Shown here: positions 1 through 5,998 of the stretch, piece by piece
How positions within the stretch are numbered: position 1 is the stretch's first letter
How the letters are laid out: each line of letters begins with the position of its first letter
Assembly: GCA_030667645.1 (NCBI GenBank)
Contig: DAOUVM010000045.1
Location: forward strand, 1-10,729
Length of the DNA stretch: 10,729 nt
Direction: 5' to 3'
From: Ardenticatenales bacterium
GTDB taxonomy: Bacteria > Chloroflexota > Anaerolineae > Promineifilales > UBA4811
Position numbers and translations under genes: made by a program
The notes under the pieces: model-generated
Seen by the model: only the letters and a program-made list of their open reading frames with translations
Told to the model about the DNA's origin: nothing
Database searches by the model: none

Positions 1-645
1 CAGCAGGTTTCCCCGCCCGCTGCGAATGTATTGCAAGGACTGGGGAAAATCATCGGTAGCCACCAGTTCGCAGTATGCTTCGTCCAGAACCACCATCACA
101 TGATCCGGCACGCGCTCCAGAAAGGCGTCCACCTCGGCCGCAGAGACGACCGTTCCGGTGGGGTTGTTCGGATTGCAGACAAGGATCAATTTGGTGCGCC
201 CCGTGATCGCCTCTGCCATCGCATCCAGGTCCACACCATACCCCTTGAGCGGGGTCTTGATGAGGTCGGCTCGCATCGCATGGACACGAACGTCATAGAC
301 CGGGAATGAAGAACGGCTGACGATCACCTCGCTCTCTTTATCGAGGTACGCCATAAGCCCCTCCGCGCCGTTCGAGACGATGACCTGCTCTGAATCGACC
401 CCCAGGCGTTCCGCCAGCGCGAGGCGGAGATCATGGCACTGCGAGTCGGGGTAGTTGTTGAGCTGCTCTATCACCGGCCCCATGGCCGCCACCGCCTTGG
501 GGGCCGCACCCGTTGGGTTTTCGTTGAAAGCCAACCTGACGACGCCCGCCAGACCATACTCCCGCTGCACCTGTTCGATGGGCATGCCGGGCACGTAGCG
601 TGGAATGCGCTCCAGACCCCGTTGTGGTTTGACCTGGTTGGCCAT
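1..645 (-). CDS. hisC: HisC-type class I/II aminotransferase, N-terminal part (runs off window)
   Basis: PLP-dependent aminotransferase, most likely histidinol-phosphate aminotransferase, which converts imidazole-acetol phosphate plus glutamate to histidinol phosphate in histidine synthesis (cytoplasmic). The minus strand reads 215 codons without a stop to base 1. It starts MANQVKPQRGLERIPRYVPG, a HisC-like N-terminus, followed by FNENPTG (about residues 40-46), the cofactor-contact motif NPNNPTG (about 158-164) and DEAYCE (about 188-193), which supplies the PLP-binding Asp and Tyr. The catalytic lysine motif (usually SKAYGLAG) would lie just past the window edge, roughly where GRGNLL ends. 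The start ATG (643-645) has GGAAGGAG 11 bases upstream. A related aromatic or broad-range aminotransferase of the same fold is the main alternative. No other his gene is visible, so the pathway assignment rests on family resemblance alone. Confidence 0.85.
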   Translation of the reverse strand, partial: MANQVKPQRGLERIPRYVPGMPIEQVQREYGLAGVVRLAFNENPTGAAPKAVAAMGPVIEQLNNYPDSQCHDLRLALAERLGVDSEQVIVSNGAEGLMAYLDKESEVIVSRSSFPVYDVRVHAMRADLIKTPLKGYGVDLDAMAEAITGRTKLILVCNPNNPTGTVVSAAEVDAFLERVPDHVMVVLDEAYCELVATDDFPQSLQYIRSGRGNLL

Positions 646-670
646 CCGTTTATCTACTCCTTCCTCGCGC

Positions 671-738
671 TTGAAACAACTTTCGATTTCGTGACCGCTC
701 CACCCGTGAATCACCAGTGAAAACGGAAAGTTGTTCCT
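671..738. repeat. Palindromic intergenic repeat, copy A
   Basis: Small element bounded by perfect 10-bp inverted arms AACAACTTTC (675-684) and GAAAGTTGTT (726-735). The arms can be extended by TTGA/TCAA with a 2-nt offset. The interior from 691 onward matches bases 10544-10588 at 40 of 45 positions (copy B), in the same orientation. It sits between the hisC start and the toxin-antitoxin remnant, so any hisC transcript starting upstream would carry the hairpin in its leader. No U-run follows on either strand, so a terminator role is not supported. A MITE or REP-like repeat is the likeliest identity. Confidence 0.75.
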
Positions 739-923
739 CAACAGGCGCCTAGAGCGATCACACGCACATCCGCGACCACAATCACGTGTCCATGGGGCGG
801 GATCGGGTCGGTCAGGCAGACCGCGGGACGGACCTTGGCGCTGGATAGATCATCGAGTTGAAGCTGGCTATGCTCATCAACCATTCCCGTCGCTTCTATG
901 GCTGTCAGCGTGGTTTCCACCAC
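738..923 (-). pseudogene. Chimeric toxin-antitoxin remnant (antitoxin N-terminus joined to MazF/PemK-like toxin piece)
   Basis: A 61-codon frame starting GTG with GGGAAGGG upstream. Its first ~25 residues (VETTLTAIEATGMVDEHSQL and on to LD) resemble the N-terminus of small antitoxins common in Chloroflexota and cyanobacteria, which normally go on to an alkaline 'RVRVI' strand. Instead the frame passes at codons ~25-27 into DLSSAKVRPAVCLTDP, the signature that follows 'PFTDLS' near the start of MazF/PemK-family endoribonuclease toxins. The toxin part ends after HVIVVADVRVIALGAC, far short of the ~110 residues usual for the family, exactly where palindromic repeat A begins. I infer a deletion that fused antitoxin codon ~25 to toxin codon ~15, and a second truncation at the repeat. 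Both halves are recognised from memory of family motifs. A real but unknown 61-aa protein cannot be excluded. Confidence 0.5.
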
Positions 924-1019
924 TCTTCACCCTTCCCGGCCAATTGAAGATGCGCATTGCAGTATCCGAGTATAACTGACACCCATTTCTCCCGCAATCC
1001 CAGTTGACTGATGTTCAGA

Positions 1020-1160
1020 CTAGCCACCCGACAGTTTTTGATTAGGACACGGATTGGCACAGATTTCCACAGATTTTATTAGTTTTCACCAAATTGCCCG
1101 TGTTTTCCCGTGTTCATGCGCGTTCAGAATAGGTTTTTGCCCAAAGTGTCAGGTGGCTAG
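1020..1160. mobile_element. 141-bp MITE-like element with CTAG ends
   Basis: The left end CTAGCCACCCGACAGTTT (from 1020) and the reverse complement of the right end, CTAGCCACCTGACACTTT (from 1160), match at 16 of 18 positions, giving terminal inverted repeats around a non-coding interior. CTAG is self-complementary, so it may be either the outermost part of the repeat or a duplicated CTAG target, as some IS5-group transposases produce. AGA also flanks both sides (1017-1019 and 1161-1163). No transposase is inside, so the element would need one supplied in trans. It lies between the antitoxin-remnant promoter region and the DUF2202 leader. Confidence 0.6.
1048..1114. repeat. 10-bp-period CACGGATT / CCCGTGTT motif pair
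   Basis: Inside the MITE-like element, CACGGATT (1048) is followed by CACAGATT at 1058 and 1068. After a short spacer, CCCGTGTT occurs at 1097 and 1107. The two halves are roughly complementary (ACACGG with CCGTGT), so the interior can fold into an imperfect hairpin. Similar CACGGATT/CCGTGT hairpins are widespread intergenic sequences in Chloroflexota and other environmental bacteria. That is recalled, not tested here. Confidence 0.5.
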
Positions 1161-1446
1161 AGAGAGTATTAGAAGAACAAGCGAGGCGCCGTCCCGTCTG
1201 CAGTTCCGCTGCTTGGCACGAAAAGTGGGGTTGGAGTGCAAAGCGCCCCAAACTCACTCCGGCCTACCTCCCGCCGCCGCAGCCTCTCTTTCGACACCCT
1301 CCTTCCCGTTCGCAAACCTCCACACACTATACATACTCTCTTCACAAGAACCTCACAACCGCATGATATGATGACGCCAGAAAACGAGATGAAGCACATC
1401 ATCCGAGACCAACAGAGACAGGAATACATCCAACCAGGAGACAATG
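1161..1446 (+). other. Non-coding leader before the DUF2202 gene
   Basis: Pyrimidine-rich intergenic DNA with no frame that looks coding. TATACAT at 1328-1334 could be a -10 box, but no convincing -35 sits 16-18 bases before it. AGGAG at 1436-1440 is the ribosome binding site: 3 bases before the ATG at 1444 and 6 before the ATG at 1447. Confidence 0.35.
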
Positions 1447-2307
1447 ATGAAAACCAACGTGAACCGATTCAGCCCGATTCTGATCGCGCTCGCGATCGCA
1501 CTATCGATGCTGCTGGCAGCCTGCAGTGAGGCCAATCCAGCGTCGCAAGAGGTCGTGGCCGCGCCAGTCGCCGCCATCAGCGACACCTCCATCGCGGTGG
1601 AACCAGAGCCGAAACCGATTGAGGCAGCGTATCCCGACCCAGAGGCAGCATCCGCCGCCCCTGAAGCACCTCCCATCATCCAGGAAGATGCCCCGGCCGT
1701 GGCCGCCAGTGAAGCCGTCAAAGTGGCCGAGACTGAAACCGCCGCACCGCCGGCCGCCATCATCCAGTCCCAGGATGGGGCCCTGACTGACGCGGAAGCC
1801 GCCGGACTGCTCTTTATGCAAGAAGAGGAAAAGCTGGCCCGGGACGTCTATCTCACTCTCTTTGAGTTGTGGGATTTCCAGGCCTTTGCCAACATTGCTC
1901 GCAGCGAGCAGACGCACACCGACGCCGTGCAGAGGCTCGTGGAGCGCTACGATCTCCCAGATCCGGCCGATGGGCAGGATGTGGGCGAGTTCACCAACCC
2001 CGACCTCCAGGCGCTCTATGACCAACTGATAGCGCAAGGGAGCCAATCCCTGCCGGCCGCGCTGGAAGTGGCGGTCGCCATCGAAGAGATTGACATCCTG
2101 GACCTGCAAGAGTACATTGGCGAGACAGACAAAGAGGACATCCTCCAGGTGTACAACAGCCTGCTGTCCGGCTCTGAGAACCACTTGAGAGCCTTTGTCT
2201 CGGCTCTCGAAAGGCAGGCCGGAGCTTATCAGCCGCAGTACCTGGACCAGGAGGCATACGACGCCATCATGAGCGCGTCATCAAGCAAAGGCCGGGGGAA
2301 CGGCTGA
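1447..2307 (+). CDS. DUF2202 ferritin-like domain lipoprotein
   Basis: Predicted envelope lipoprotein of 286 aa. Residues 1-26 form a lipoprotein signal (positively charged start, hydrophobic ILIALAIALSMLLA core, lipobox LAAC with Cys26). Residues ~27-110 are an Ala/Pro/Glu-rich low-complexity tether. Residues ~113-260 match DUF2202 (PF09968), a ferritin-like four-helix fold; visible candidate metal ligands are the Glu of QEEEKLARDVY (~125), SEQTH (~153-157), EEID (~213-216) and ENH (~244-246). The C-terminus ends in the Ser/Gly tail SSSKGRGNG often seen in this family. The activity is not established for the family; a diiron redox or metal-binding role is inferred from the fold. Two ATGs are available (1444 and 1447); I prefer the second because its spacing to AGGAG is 6 rather than 3. 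The gene appears monocistronic, with 263 bases before the next gene. Confidence 0.88.
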   Translation: MKTNVNRFSPILIALAIALSMLLAACSEANPASQEVVAAPVAAISDTSIAVEPEPKPIEAAYPDPEAASAAPEAPPIIQEDAPAVAASEAVKVAETETAAPPAAIIQSQDGALTDAEAAGLLFMQEEEKLARDVYLTLFELWDFQAFANIARSEQTHTDAVQRLVERYDLPDPADGQDVGEFTNPDLQALYDQLIAQGSQSLPAALEVAVAIEEIDILDLQEYIGETDKEDILQVYNSLLSGSENHLRAFVSALERQAGAYQPQYLDQEAYDAIMSASSSKGRGNG

Positions 2308-2328
2308 ACCCACGATCTCCCACGCCGA

Positions 2329-2358
2329 GACAGGGCAGGCTACAGAGCCGGCCCTGTC
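2329..2358 (+). terminator. Weak terminator-like hairpin after DUF2202 gene
   Basis: GACAGGGC (2329-2336) pairs perfectly with GCCCTGTC (2351-2358) across a 14-nt loop, 21 bases after the stop. No T-run follows, so at best it is a Rho-assisted or RNA-stabilising structure. Confidence 0.3.
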
Positions 2359-2465
2359 CCGGCAGTGCCCGCATTGCAGCACGCAGCAGTTGTCGAGAGA
2401 CCCCTTTCCGTCCTCAATGGCCATCGGCTAGCTGTGGGCGGGCCTGCCATCCTCTGCGCCGGGCC

Positions 2466-2547
2466 TGGGCAATCGGGACTTGCCCAAACCCCGATTGAGC
2501 ATTACAATCCCCCCTGGCCATCACGAATCCGGCGAGCGCCTCTCGCC
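2466..2547 (+). promoter_or_regulatory. Leader of the channel gene with mutually exclusive hairpins
   Basis: TGGGCAA (2466-2472) pairs with TTGCCCA (2480-2486). Overlapping it, CAATCGGG (2470-2477) pairs with CCCGATTG (2490-2497). The two stems share bases and cannot form together. A further stem GGCGAG/CTCGCC lies at 2531-2547, just before the ribosome binding site. This resembles an attenuation-style leader, but no U-tract or leader peptide is evident. A chance arrangement in GC-rich DNA is quite possible. Confidence 0.2.
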
Positions 2548-2570
2548 CCCTCTTCCGATAAGGAGAGCAA

Positions 2571-3797
2571 ATGACCATTCAAGATATCCAAACCTGGCTA
2601 GACGTAGGCCCGACGGTGGCCCCGTGGCTCGCGGCCGGCGCTGTACTGGCTTCCAGTCTGATCGTGTTCGTGATCACCCGAGTGTTCATTGCCCGCGGCC
2701 TGGTGTACCTGGCCGAGCGCACTGAAAGCGAATTCGATGACATTGTGGTGGAACAACTGCGGCCGTTTCGCGTGGCGTGGATTGCGCCCTTGCTGGTGAT
2801 CTATTTCTCATCCGGGTTGCTGCCAGATGCGGCCGAGTTCATCCGGAAAACCGTGCTGCTGCTGGTGCTCTGGCTGATAGTGATCACCATCAACTCACTG
2901 CTCAATGCAGTGAACTCTATCTACGAAGCAAGCCGCTCCTACCGCGGGCAGCCCATTCAGGGTTATCTGGACCTGGGAAAGATCATCGTGGGCGTGGTGG
3001 GAATCATCCTATCGATCACAATCGTGACCGGGGAATCACCGGTGGTACTGTTGAGCGGGATGGGGGCTCTGATGGCTCTCCTGCTGGTCCTGTTTCGCGA
3101 CACGCTGCTGTCGTTCGTGGCCAGCGTGCAGATCCAATCCAACGACCTGGTAAAGGAAGGGGATTGGATAGAGATGCCCTCATACGGAGCAGATGGGACC
3201 GTGATCGATATGGCACTGCACACGATTAGGGTCCAGAACTGGGACAATACGTTTACCGTGGTCCCCACCTACAAGCTGCTGGACACGCCATTCAAAAACT
3301 GGCGCGGCATGGAGGAGAGCGGCGGCCGACGCATCAAGCGCGCCATCAACATTGACCTGAACAGTATCAGATTCTGCGACCAAGCCATGATCGACCGCTA
3401 CAAGGAGATCGATTTCGTCAAGGGCTACCTGGAGGCCGAATTGGCCGAGGTGGCGCCCGAGGGCGACGCCGATCAGACAGACCCGTCCGCCGAGCGACAA
3501 CTCACCAACATGGGCGTGTTTCGGGCCTATGTGACCAATTATCTCAAGAACCGGCCGGACCTTCACGAAGAATCGATGACCTTTCTGGTGCGCCAGCTTG
3601 CCCCCGGACCGGCCGGCATGCCGCTTGAGATCTATGTCTTTACCAGAACGGTAGCCTGGATAGAGTACGAAGCCATCCAAGCCGAAATCATTGACCATCT
3701 GGTGGCAGCAGCCCCGCAGTTCGACTTGAGGATATTCCAAGAGCCAACCGGGGGAGATTTTCAATCGCTGACGGGGTCTCACACAGTCGCAGGCTAG
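2571..3797 (+). CDS. ybdG: YbdG-type MscS-family mechanosensitive channel
   Basis: Inner-membrane mechanosensitive channel of 408 aa (E. coli YbdG is 415), expected to open under membrane tension and relieve osmotic downshock. Hydrophobic segments lie at about 18-42, 64-84, 92-115 and 135-153, followed by the pore helix at ~157-190 with the glycine/alanine-rich LLSGMGALMALLLVLF. The MscS beta domain follows with GDWIEMPSYGADGTVID (198-213) and VQNWDNTFTVVPTYKL (221-236), then the YbdG-group hallmarks FKNWRGM, SGGRRIKR (250-257) and TNMGVFRAY (312-320). The C-terminus keeps VRQLAPGPAGMPLEIYVFT and EPTGGDFQSL, both closely matching E. coli YbdG as I recall it. Start ATG has AAGGAG 5 bases upstream. 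It stands alone between two sizeable gaps. Some E. coli paralogues conduct only tiny currents, so 'osmotic valve' is a family inference. Confidence 0.92.
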   Translation: MTIQDIQTWLDVGPTVAPWLAAGAVLASSLIVFVITRVFIARGLVYLAERTESEFDDIVVEQLRPFRVAWIAPLLVIYFSSGLLPDAAEFIRKTVLLLVLWLIVITINSLLNAVNSIYEASRSYRGQPIQGYLDLGKIIVGVVGIILSITIVTGESPVVLLSGMGALMALLLVLFRDTLLSFVASVQIQSNDLVKEGDWIEMPSYGADGTVIDMALHTIRVQNWDNTFTVVPTYKLLDTPFKNWRGMEESGGRRIKRAINIDLNSIRFCDQAMIDRYKEIDFVKGYLEAELAEVAPEGDADQTDPSAERQLTNMGVFRAYVTNYLKNRPDLHEESMTFLVRQLAPGPAGMPLEIYVFTRTVAWIEYEAIQAEIIDHLVAAAPQFDLRIFQEPTGGDFQSLTGSHTVAG

Positions 3798-3828
3798 AGT
3801 GTTCCAACTGTAGCAGAGCCGGCACACC

Positions 3829-3858
3829 GCCGGCGGCCCACGTGTCCGGTCCGCCGGC
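3829..3858 (+). terminator. GC-rich hairpin after the channel gene
   Basis: GCCGGCGG (3829-3836) pairs with CCGCCGGC (3851-3858) across 14 nt, starting 32 bases after the stop. GCCGGC at 3818-3823 can compete for the same partner. There is no T-run, so it is only a candidate terminator. Confidence 0.35.
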
Positions 3859-4200
3859 GCTGAACTGCTCTCCGTACCCGGGTCGCTCCCTCCCGGCCAG
3901 GTAGAGCAAGAAACGGAGGCGAGAGGACTCGGTAGACCTCGTCGCCTGGCCGCCAAGCCCCGGCAGGTCGTTCTGATCCCCCTCAACCCCGTCATTTTGG
4001 ATAGCCAACAACCCGCGCGGTAGGACCTCCCCTGCCAGGTTGTGGGGCCTGGCGGGCCCCTCTTGCCTCCCCCAGACTGATCGCACTCTACCCTGGCGGC
4101 CGACTCTGCACGAATTCCGCGCCACTGTGCATTTTTCGGTACGGAACTCCCACACACCGTGCACACTGCATCCATATACCCACCGCCCAGCTCACGCTAG
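3859..4200. other. Long intergenic gap without a recognisable gene
   Basis: No frame here has a plausible start, ribosome binding site and recognisable protein; the long minus-strand frames are antisense reads continuing into the channel gene. The region holds several stems: AGGCGA with TCGCCT around 3917-3948, CCTGCCAGG (4031-4039) with CCTGGCGGG (4048-4056, one mismatch, 8-nt loop), and TGTGCA (4126) with TGCACA (4160). A structured small RNA or long leader for the next gene is possible but unsupported. Confidence 0.3.
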
Positions 4201-4242
4201 TATAAGGTTAGGTTTAAGTTAGGGTTTCTAACGTGGGAGAGG
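4201..4242 (+). promoter_or_regulatory. Putative -10, repeat leader and RBS of the CAP-protein gene
   Basis: TATAAG (4201-4206) is a possible -10 box with no clear -35. It is followed by two near-copies of GTTAGG(G)TTT (4207 and 4218). The second forms a GTTAG/CTAAC stem (4218-4232) with a 5-nt loop. GGGAGAGG (4235-4242) is the ribosome binding site for the ATG at 4246. Confidence 0.35.
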
Positions 4243-4245
4243 CCG

Positions 4246-5289
4246 ATGAAGAAGATAGGGATGCTAGCGACCATGGGACTGATCGGATTCATCAGCTTTG
4301 CGCTCATGCCCACTTTGACCCAGGCTTCCACGGCGCCGCGAGCGACCACCATCTACCTACCCCTCGTTCTCAACGGCAGCACCGCCAGCGCTCCCGAAAT
4401 CCAGGTCGAGCCCTCCTGGCTGGACGCGGTCAATGACTATCGAGCCCAGGCTCAACTTCCCCCGGTCACCGAGAACCAGGACTGGAGCGAGGGCGCCTGG
4501 CTCCACTCGCGCTATATGGTCAAGAACGACGTCATTGCCCACACCCAGGATCCCACCAACCCCTGGTACTCGGACGAAGGGTTGGCGGCCGCTCGATCGA
4601 GTGACCTCGTGGTGAGCTACAATATTGCTTCCGATCACGACTATGCCCTCGGTTCGTGGATGCAGGCCCCGTTTCACGCGGTTGGAATCCTTGATCCGGC
4701 GCTGAGTCAGGTGGGCTATGGCAGCTACCACGAGTCCAGCGGCCGGTTGAACATGGGAGCGGCCCTAGACGTGATCCGCGGGCTGGGAGGCATCCCTTCA
4801 TCGGTCCAGTTCCCCATCCAGTGGCCGGCCGATGGAACCACGGTGCCCCTCTCCTACTATTGGGGGGAGAATCCCGACCCGCTGACCAGTTGCCCTGGCT
4901 ATACCGCCCCCGCCGGTCTCCCCATCATACTTCAGATCGGCGCCGGAGAACTCACCCCCAGCGTTACCGCCCACTCGCTCAAGCACGGGGACACCGAGCT
5001 GGAGCACTGTACCCTCGACGAGACCACCTACGTCAACCCCAATCCCGACCTTCAGAGGTTGGGCCGCAGCACCCTGAACTCCCGCGATGCGGTGGTGATC
5101 ATCCCGCGCGAACCATTGGCCCCCGGCGGAACGTACACGGTTTCGGTGACCGTCAATGGCCAGACCATCACCTGGTCGTTCACAGTCTCGGCCGCGGCCG
5201 CCAGCGCCCAGTCTATCGCCACTGTCTCCCAGGAACTCGACAACAGTCAATCCGCAGCCGAGCAGTTGATCCCCACCTGGACCGACTAG
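4246..5289 (+). CDS. Secreted CAP (SCP/PR-1) domain protein
   Basis: Exported protein of 347 aa. Residues 1-27 form a Sec signal peptide (MKKIG, hydrophobic core, cleavage near TQA-ST). IYLPLVLNG (36-44) follows, a segment frequent just after the signal in Chloroflexota secreted proteins. A CAP-like domain spans ~57-180: it opens with WLDAVNDYRAQAQLPPV and SEGAWLHSRYM (candidate His87), and later has SWMQAPFHAVGILDP (candidate His144), QVGYG and the small MGAALDV strand region. Residues ~188-315 look like beta-sandwich, with PLAPGGTYTVSVTVNG and ITWSFTV typical of an Ig-like or bacterial surface domain. Cys216 and Cys255 could form a disulfide. CAP domains have no single enzymatic role, so function is open. 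Monocistronic: own ribosome binding site (GGGAG, 6-base spacing) and a strong terminator just after the stop. Confidence 0.85.
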   Translation: MKKIGMLATMGLIGFISFALMPTLTQASTAPRATTIYLPLVLNGSTASAPEIQVEPSWLDAVNDYRAQAQLPPVTENQDWSEGAWLHSRYMVKNDVIAHTQDPTNPWYSDEGLAAARSSDLVVSYNIASDHDYALGSWMQAPFHAVGILDPALSQVGYGSYHESSGRLNMGAALDVIRGLGGIPSSVQFPIQWPADGTTVPLSYYWGENPDPLTSCPGYTAPAGLPIILQIGAGELTPSVTAHSLKHGDTELEHCTLDETTYVNPNPDLQRLGRSTLNSRDAVVIIPREPLAPGGTYTVSVTVNGQTITWSFTVSAAAASAQSIATVSQELDNSQSAAEQLIPTWTD

Positions 5290-5313
5290 GCGCTCAACTC
5301 GCCCCCTCGAACT

Positions 5314-5352
5314 CGCTCAATTCCCCACTTGCGGGGGGTTGGGCGTTTTCTT
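5314..5352 (+). terminator. Rho-independent terminator of the CAP-protein gene
   Basis: A 13-bp stem, CGCTCAATTCCCC (5314-5326) with GGGGGGTTGGGCG (5333-5345), pairs completely if three G-U wobbles are allowed. It has a 6-nt loop and is followed at once by TTTTCTT (5346-5352). It lies 25 bases after the stop codon. This is the best intrinsic terminator in the window. Confidence 0.9.
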
Positions 5353-5539
5353 ACACCCCATCGGGTCCTCGATCGCAAACTCGCACACCTACTCTGCGAC
5401 CACTATCGAGCCCGCGTCGCTGACATTCCTGGAGCAGGTGGCTGGGGCAGCCCGGGTCAGTTCGGTTCGCCTCAACCGAGGGGCATCGCTGGGCACGGCC
5501 GCTGCCTTGAGCCCACTTTTCATTTGGTTGCTCACAATG

Positions 5540-5561
5540 GGGGTCATTCACGAATGACCCC
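5540..5561. repeat. Perfect intergenic palindrome GGGGTCATTC/GAATGACCCC
   Basis: GGGGTCATTC (5540-5549) and GAATGACCCC (5552-5561) are exact inverted copies separated by two bases. The gap 5353-5746 around it holds no gene. Related 'GGGGCGATTC...GAATCGCCCC' palindromes are common intergenic repeats in Chloroflexota and cyanobacteria (from memory), so this is probably a REP-like repeat and not a gene-specific operator. Confidence 0.55.
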
Positions 5562-5600
5562 TACACCATCGTCATTCTATCCTGATTGGTCTGATACCTG

Positions 5601-5657
5601 GCAGCTTGCTGCGACAGAATCAGACATCCGCTTCACATACTCCGCAGCTTGCTGCGG
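5601..5657. repeat. Two copies of GCAGCTTGCTGC, one extended to a hairpin
   Basis: GCAGCTTGCTGC occurs at 5601-5612 and again at 5644-5655. The second sits within CCGCAGC-TT-GCTGCGG (5642-5657), a 7-bp inverted repeat. CCTGATTG also appears twice nearby (5581 and 5678). These lie upstream of the antitoxin gene, in the stretch where its promoter and autoregulatory operator would be expected, but they may equally be passive repeats. Confidence 0.5.
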
Positions 5658-5746
5658 GGAAGTTGATCTGTGTCAACCTGATTGAATCCGGTGTAAAATT
5701 GTGGAAACGGTATCGTCTGCGCGGGCCAAACACAGAGAGGTGAGTA

Positions 5747-5998
5747 ATGACCACTCGACGGATTGTGATCGATGTGCCGGAAAAGGTGCTTCTGGCAGAA
5801 AAAACGGACGAGGTCGGCTTTGCCAGTGAGCTATGTACCTTGGCCGCGGTCAAGCTGTACGAGTTGGGGCGCCTCTCCTCCGGCCGAGCCGCCGACCTTG
5901 CCGGCATGCCGCGAGTAGAGTTCCTCCTGGAATTGGAACGCTATCAGGTGTTTCCATTTGAGGCCGAGTTGCGCGACCTGGAGCGCACTTTTGCCTGA
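5747..5998 (+). CDS. UPF0175 family antitoxin
   Basis: Small 83-aa protein of the UPF0175 family (PF03683), the usual antitoxin partner of DUF3368 PIN-like toxins. The N-terminus RRIVIDVPEKVLLAEK forms the typical first strand/helix. The core YELGRLSSGRAADLAGMPR followed by VEFLLELERYQV carries the family signature G-x-L-S-S-G-x-A-A-x-L-A-G-M, a helix-turn-helix-like segment suggesting DNA binding and autoregulation. Start ATG has GAGG (5737-5740) 6 bases upstream. The length and all motifs are intact, unlike the toxin downstream, whose start overlaps this gene by 8 bases. With the toxin dead, the antitoxin may be a relic, a DNA-binding regulator, or protection against a homologous toxin elsewhere. 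Confidence 0.88.
   Translation: MTTRRIVIDVPEKVLLAEKTDEVGFASELCTLAAVKLYELGRLSSGRAADLAGMPRVEFLLELERYQVFPFEAELRDLERTFA

Noticed and set aside
1501..2184. 227-aa minus-strand open frame opposite the DUF2202 gene
   Set aside because: The plus strand has a lipobox, a family domain and a ribosome binding site; the minus frame has none of these.
3180..4175. 331-aa minus-strand open frame antisense to the channel gene
   Set aside because: It is antisense to strongly conserved YbdG sequence, has no recognisable domain, and its N-terminal half comes from non-coding GC-rich DNA.
4207..4232. Telomere-like TTAGGG repeat
   Set aside because: Only two imperfect units are present, inside an ordinary gene leader; no chromosome end is implied.
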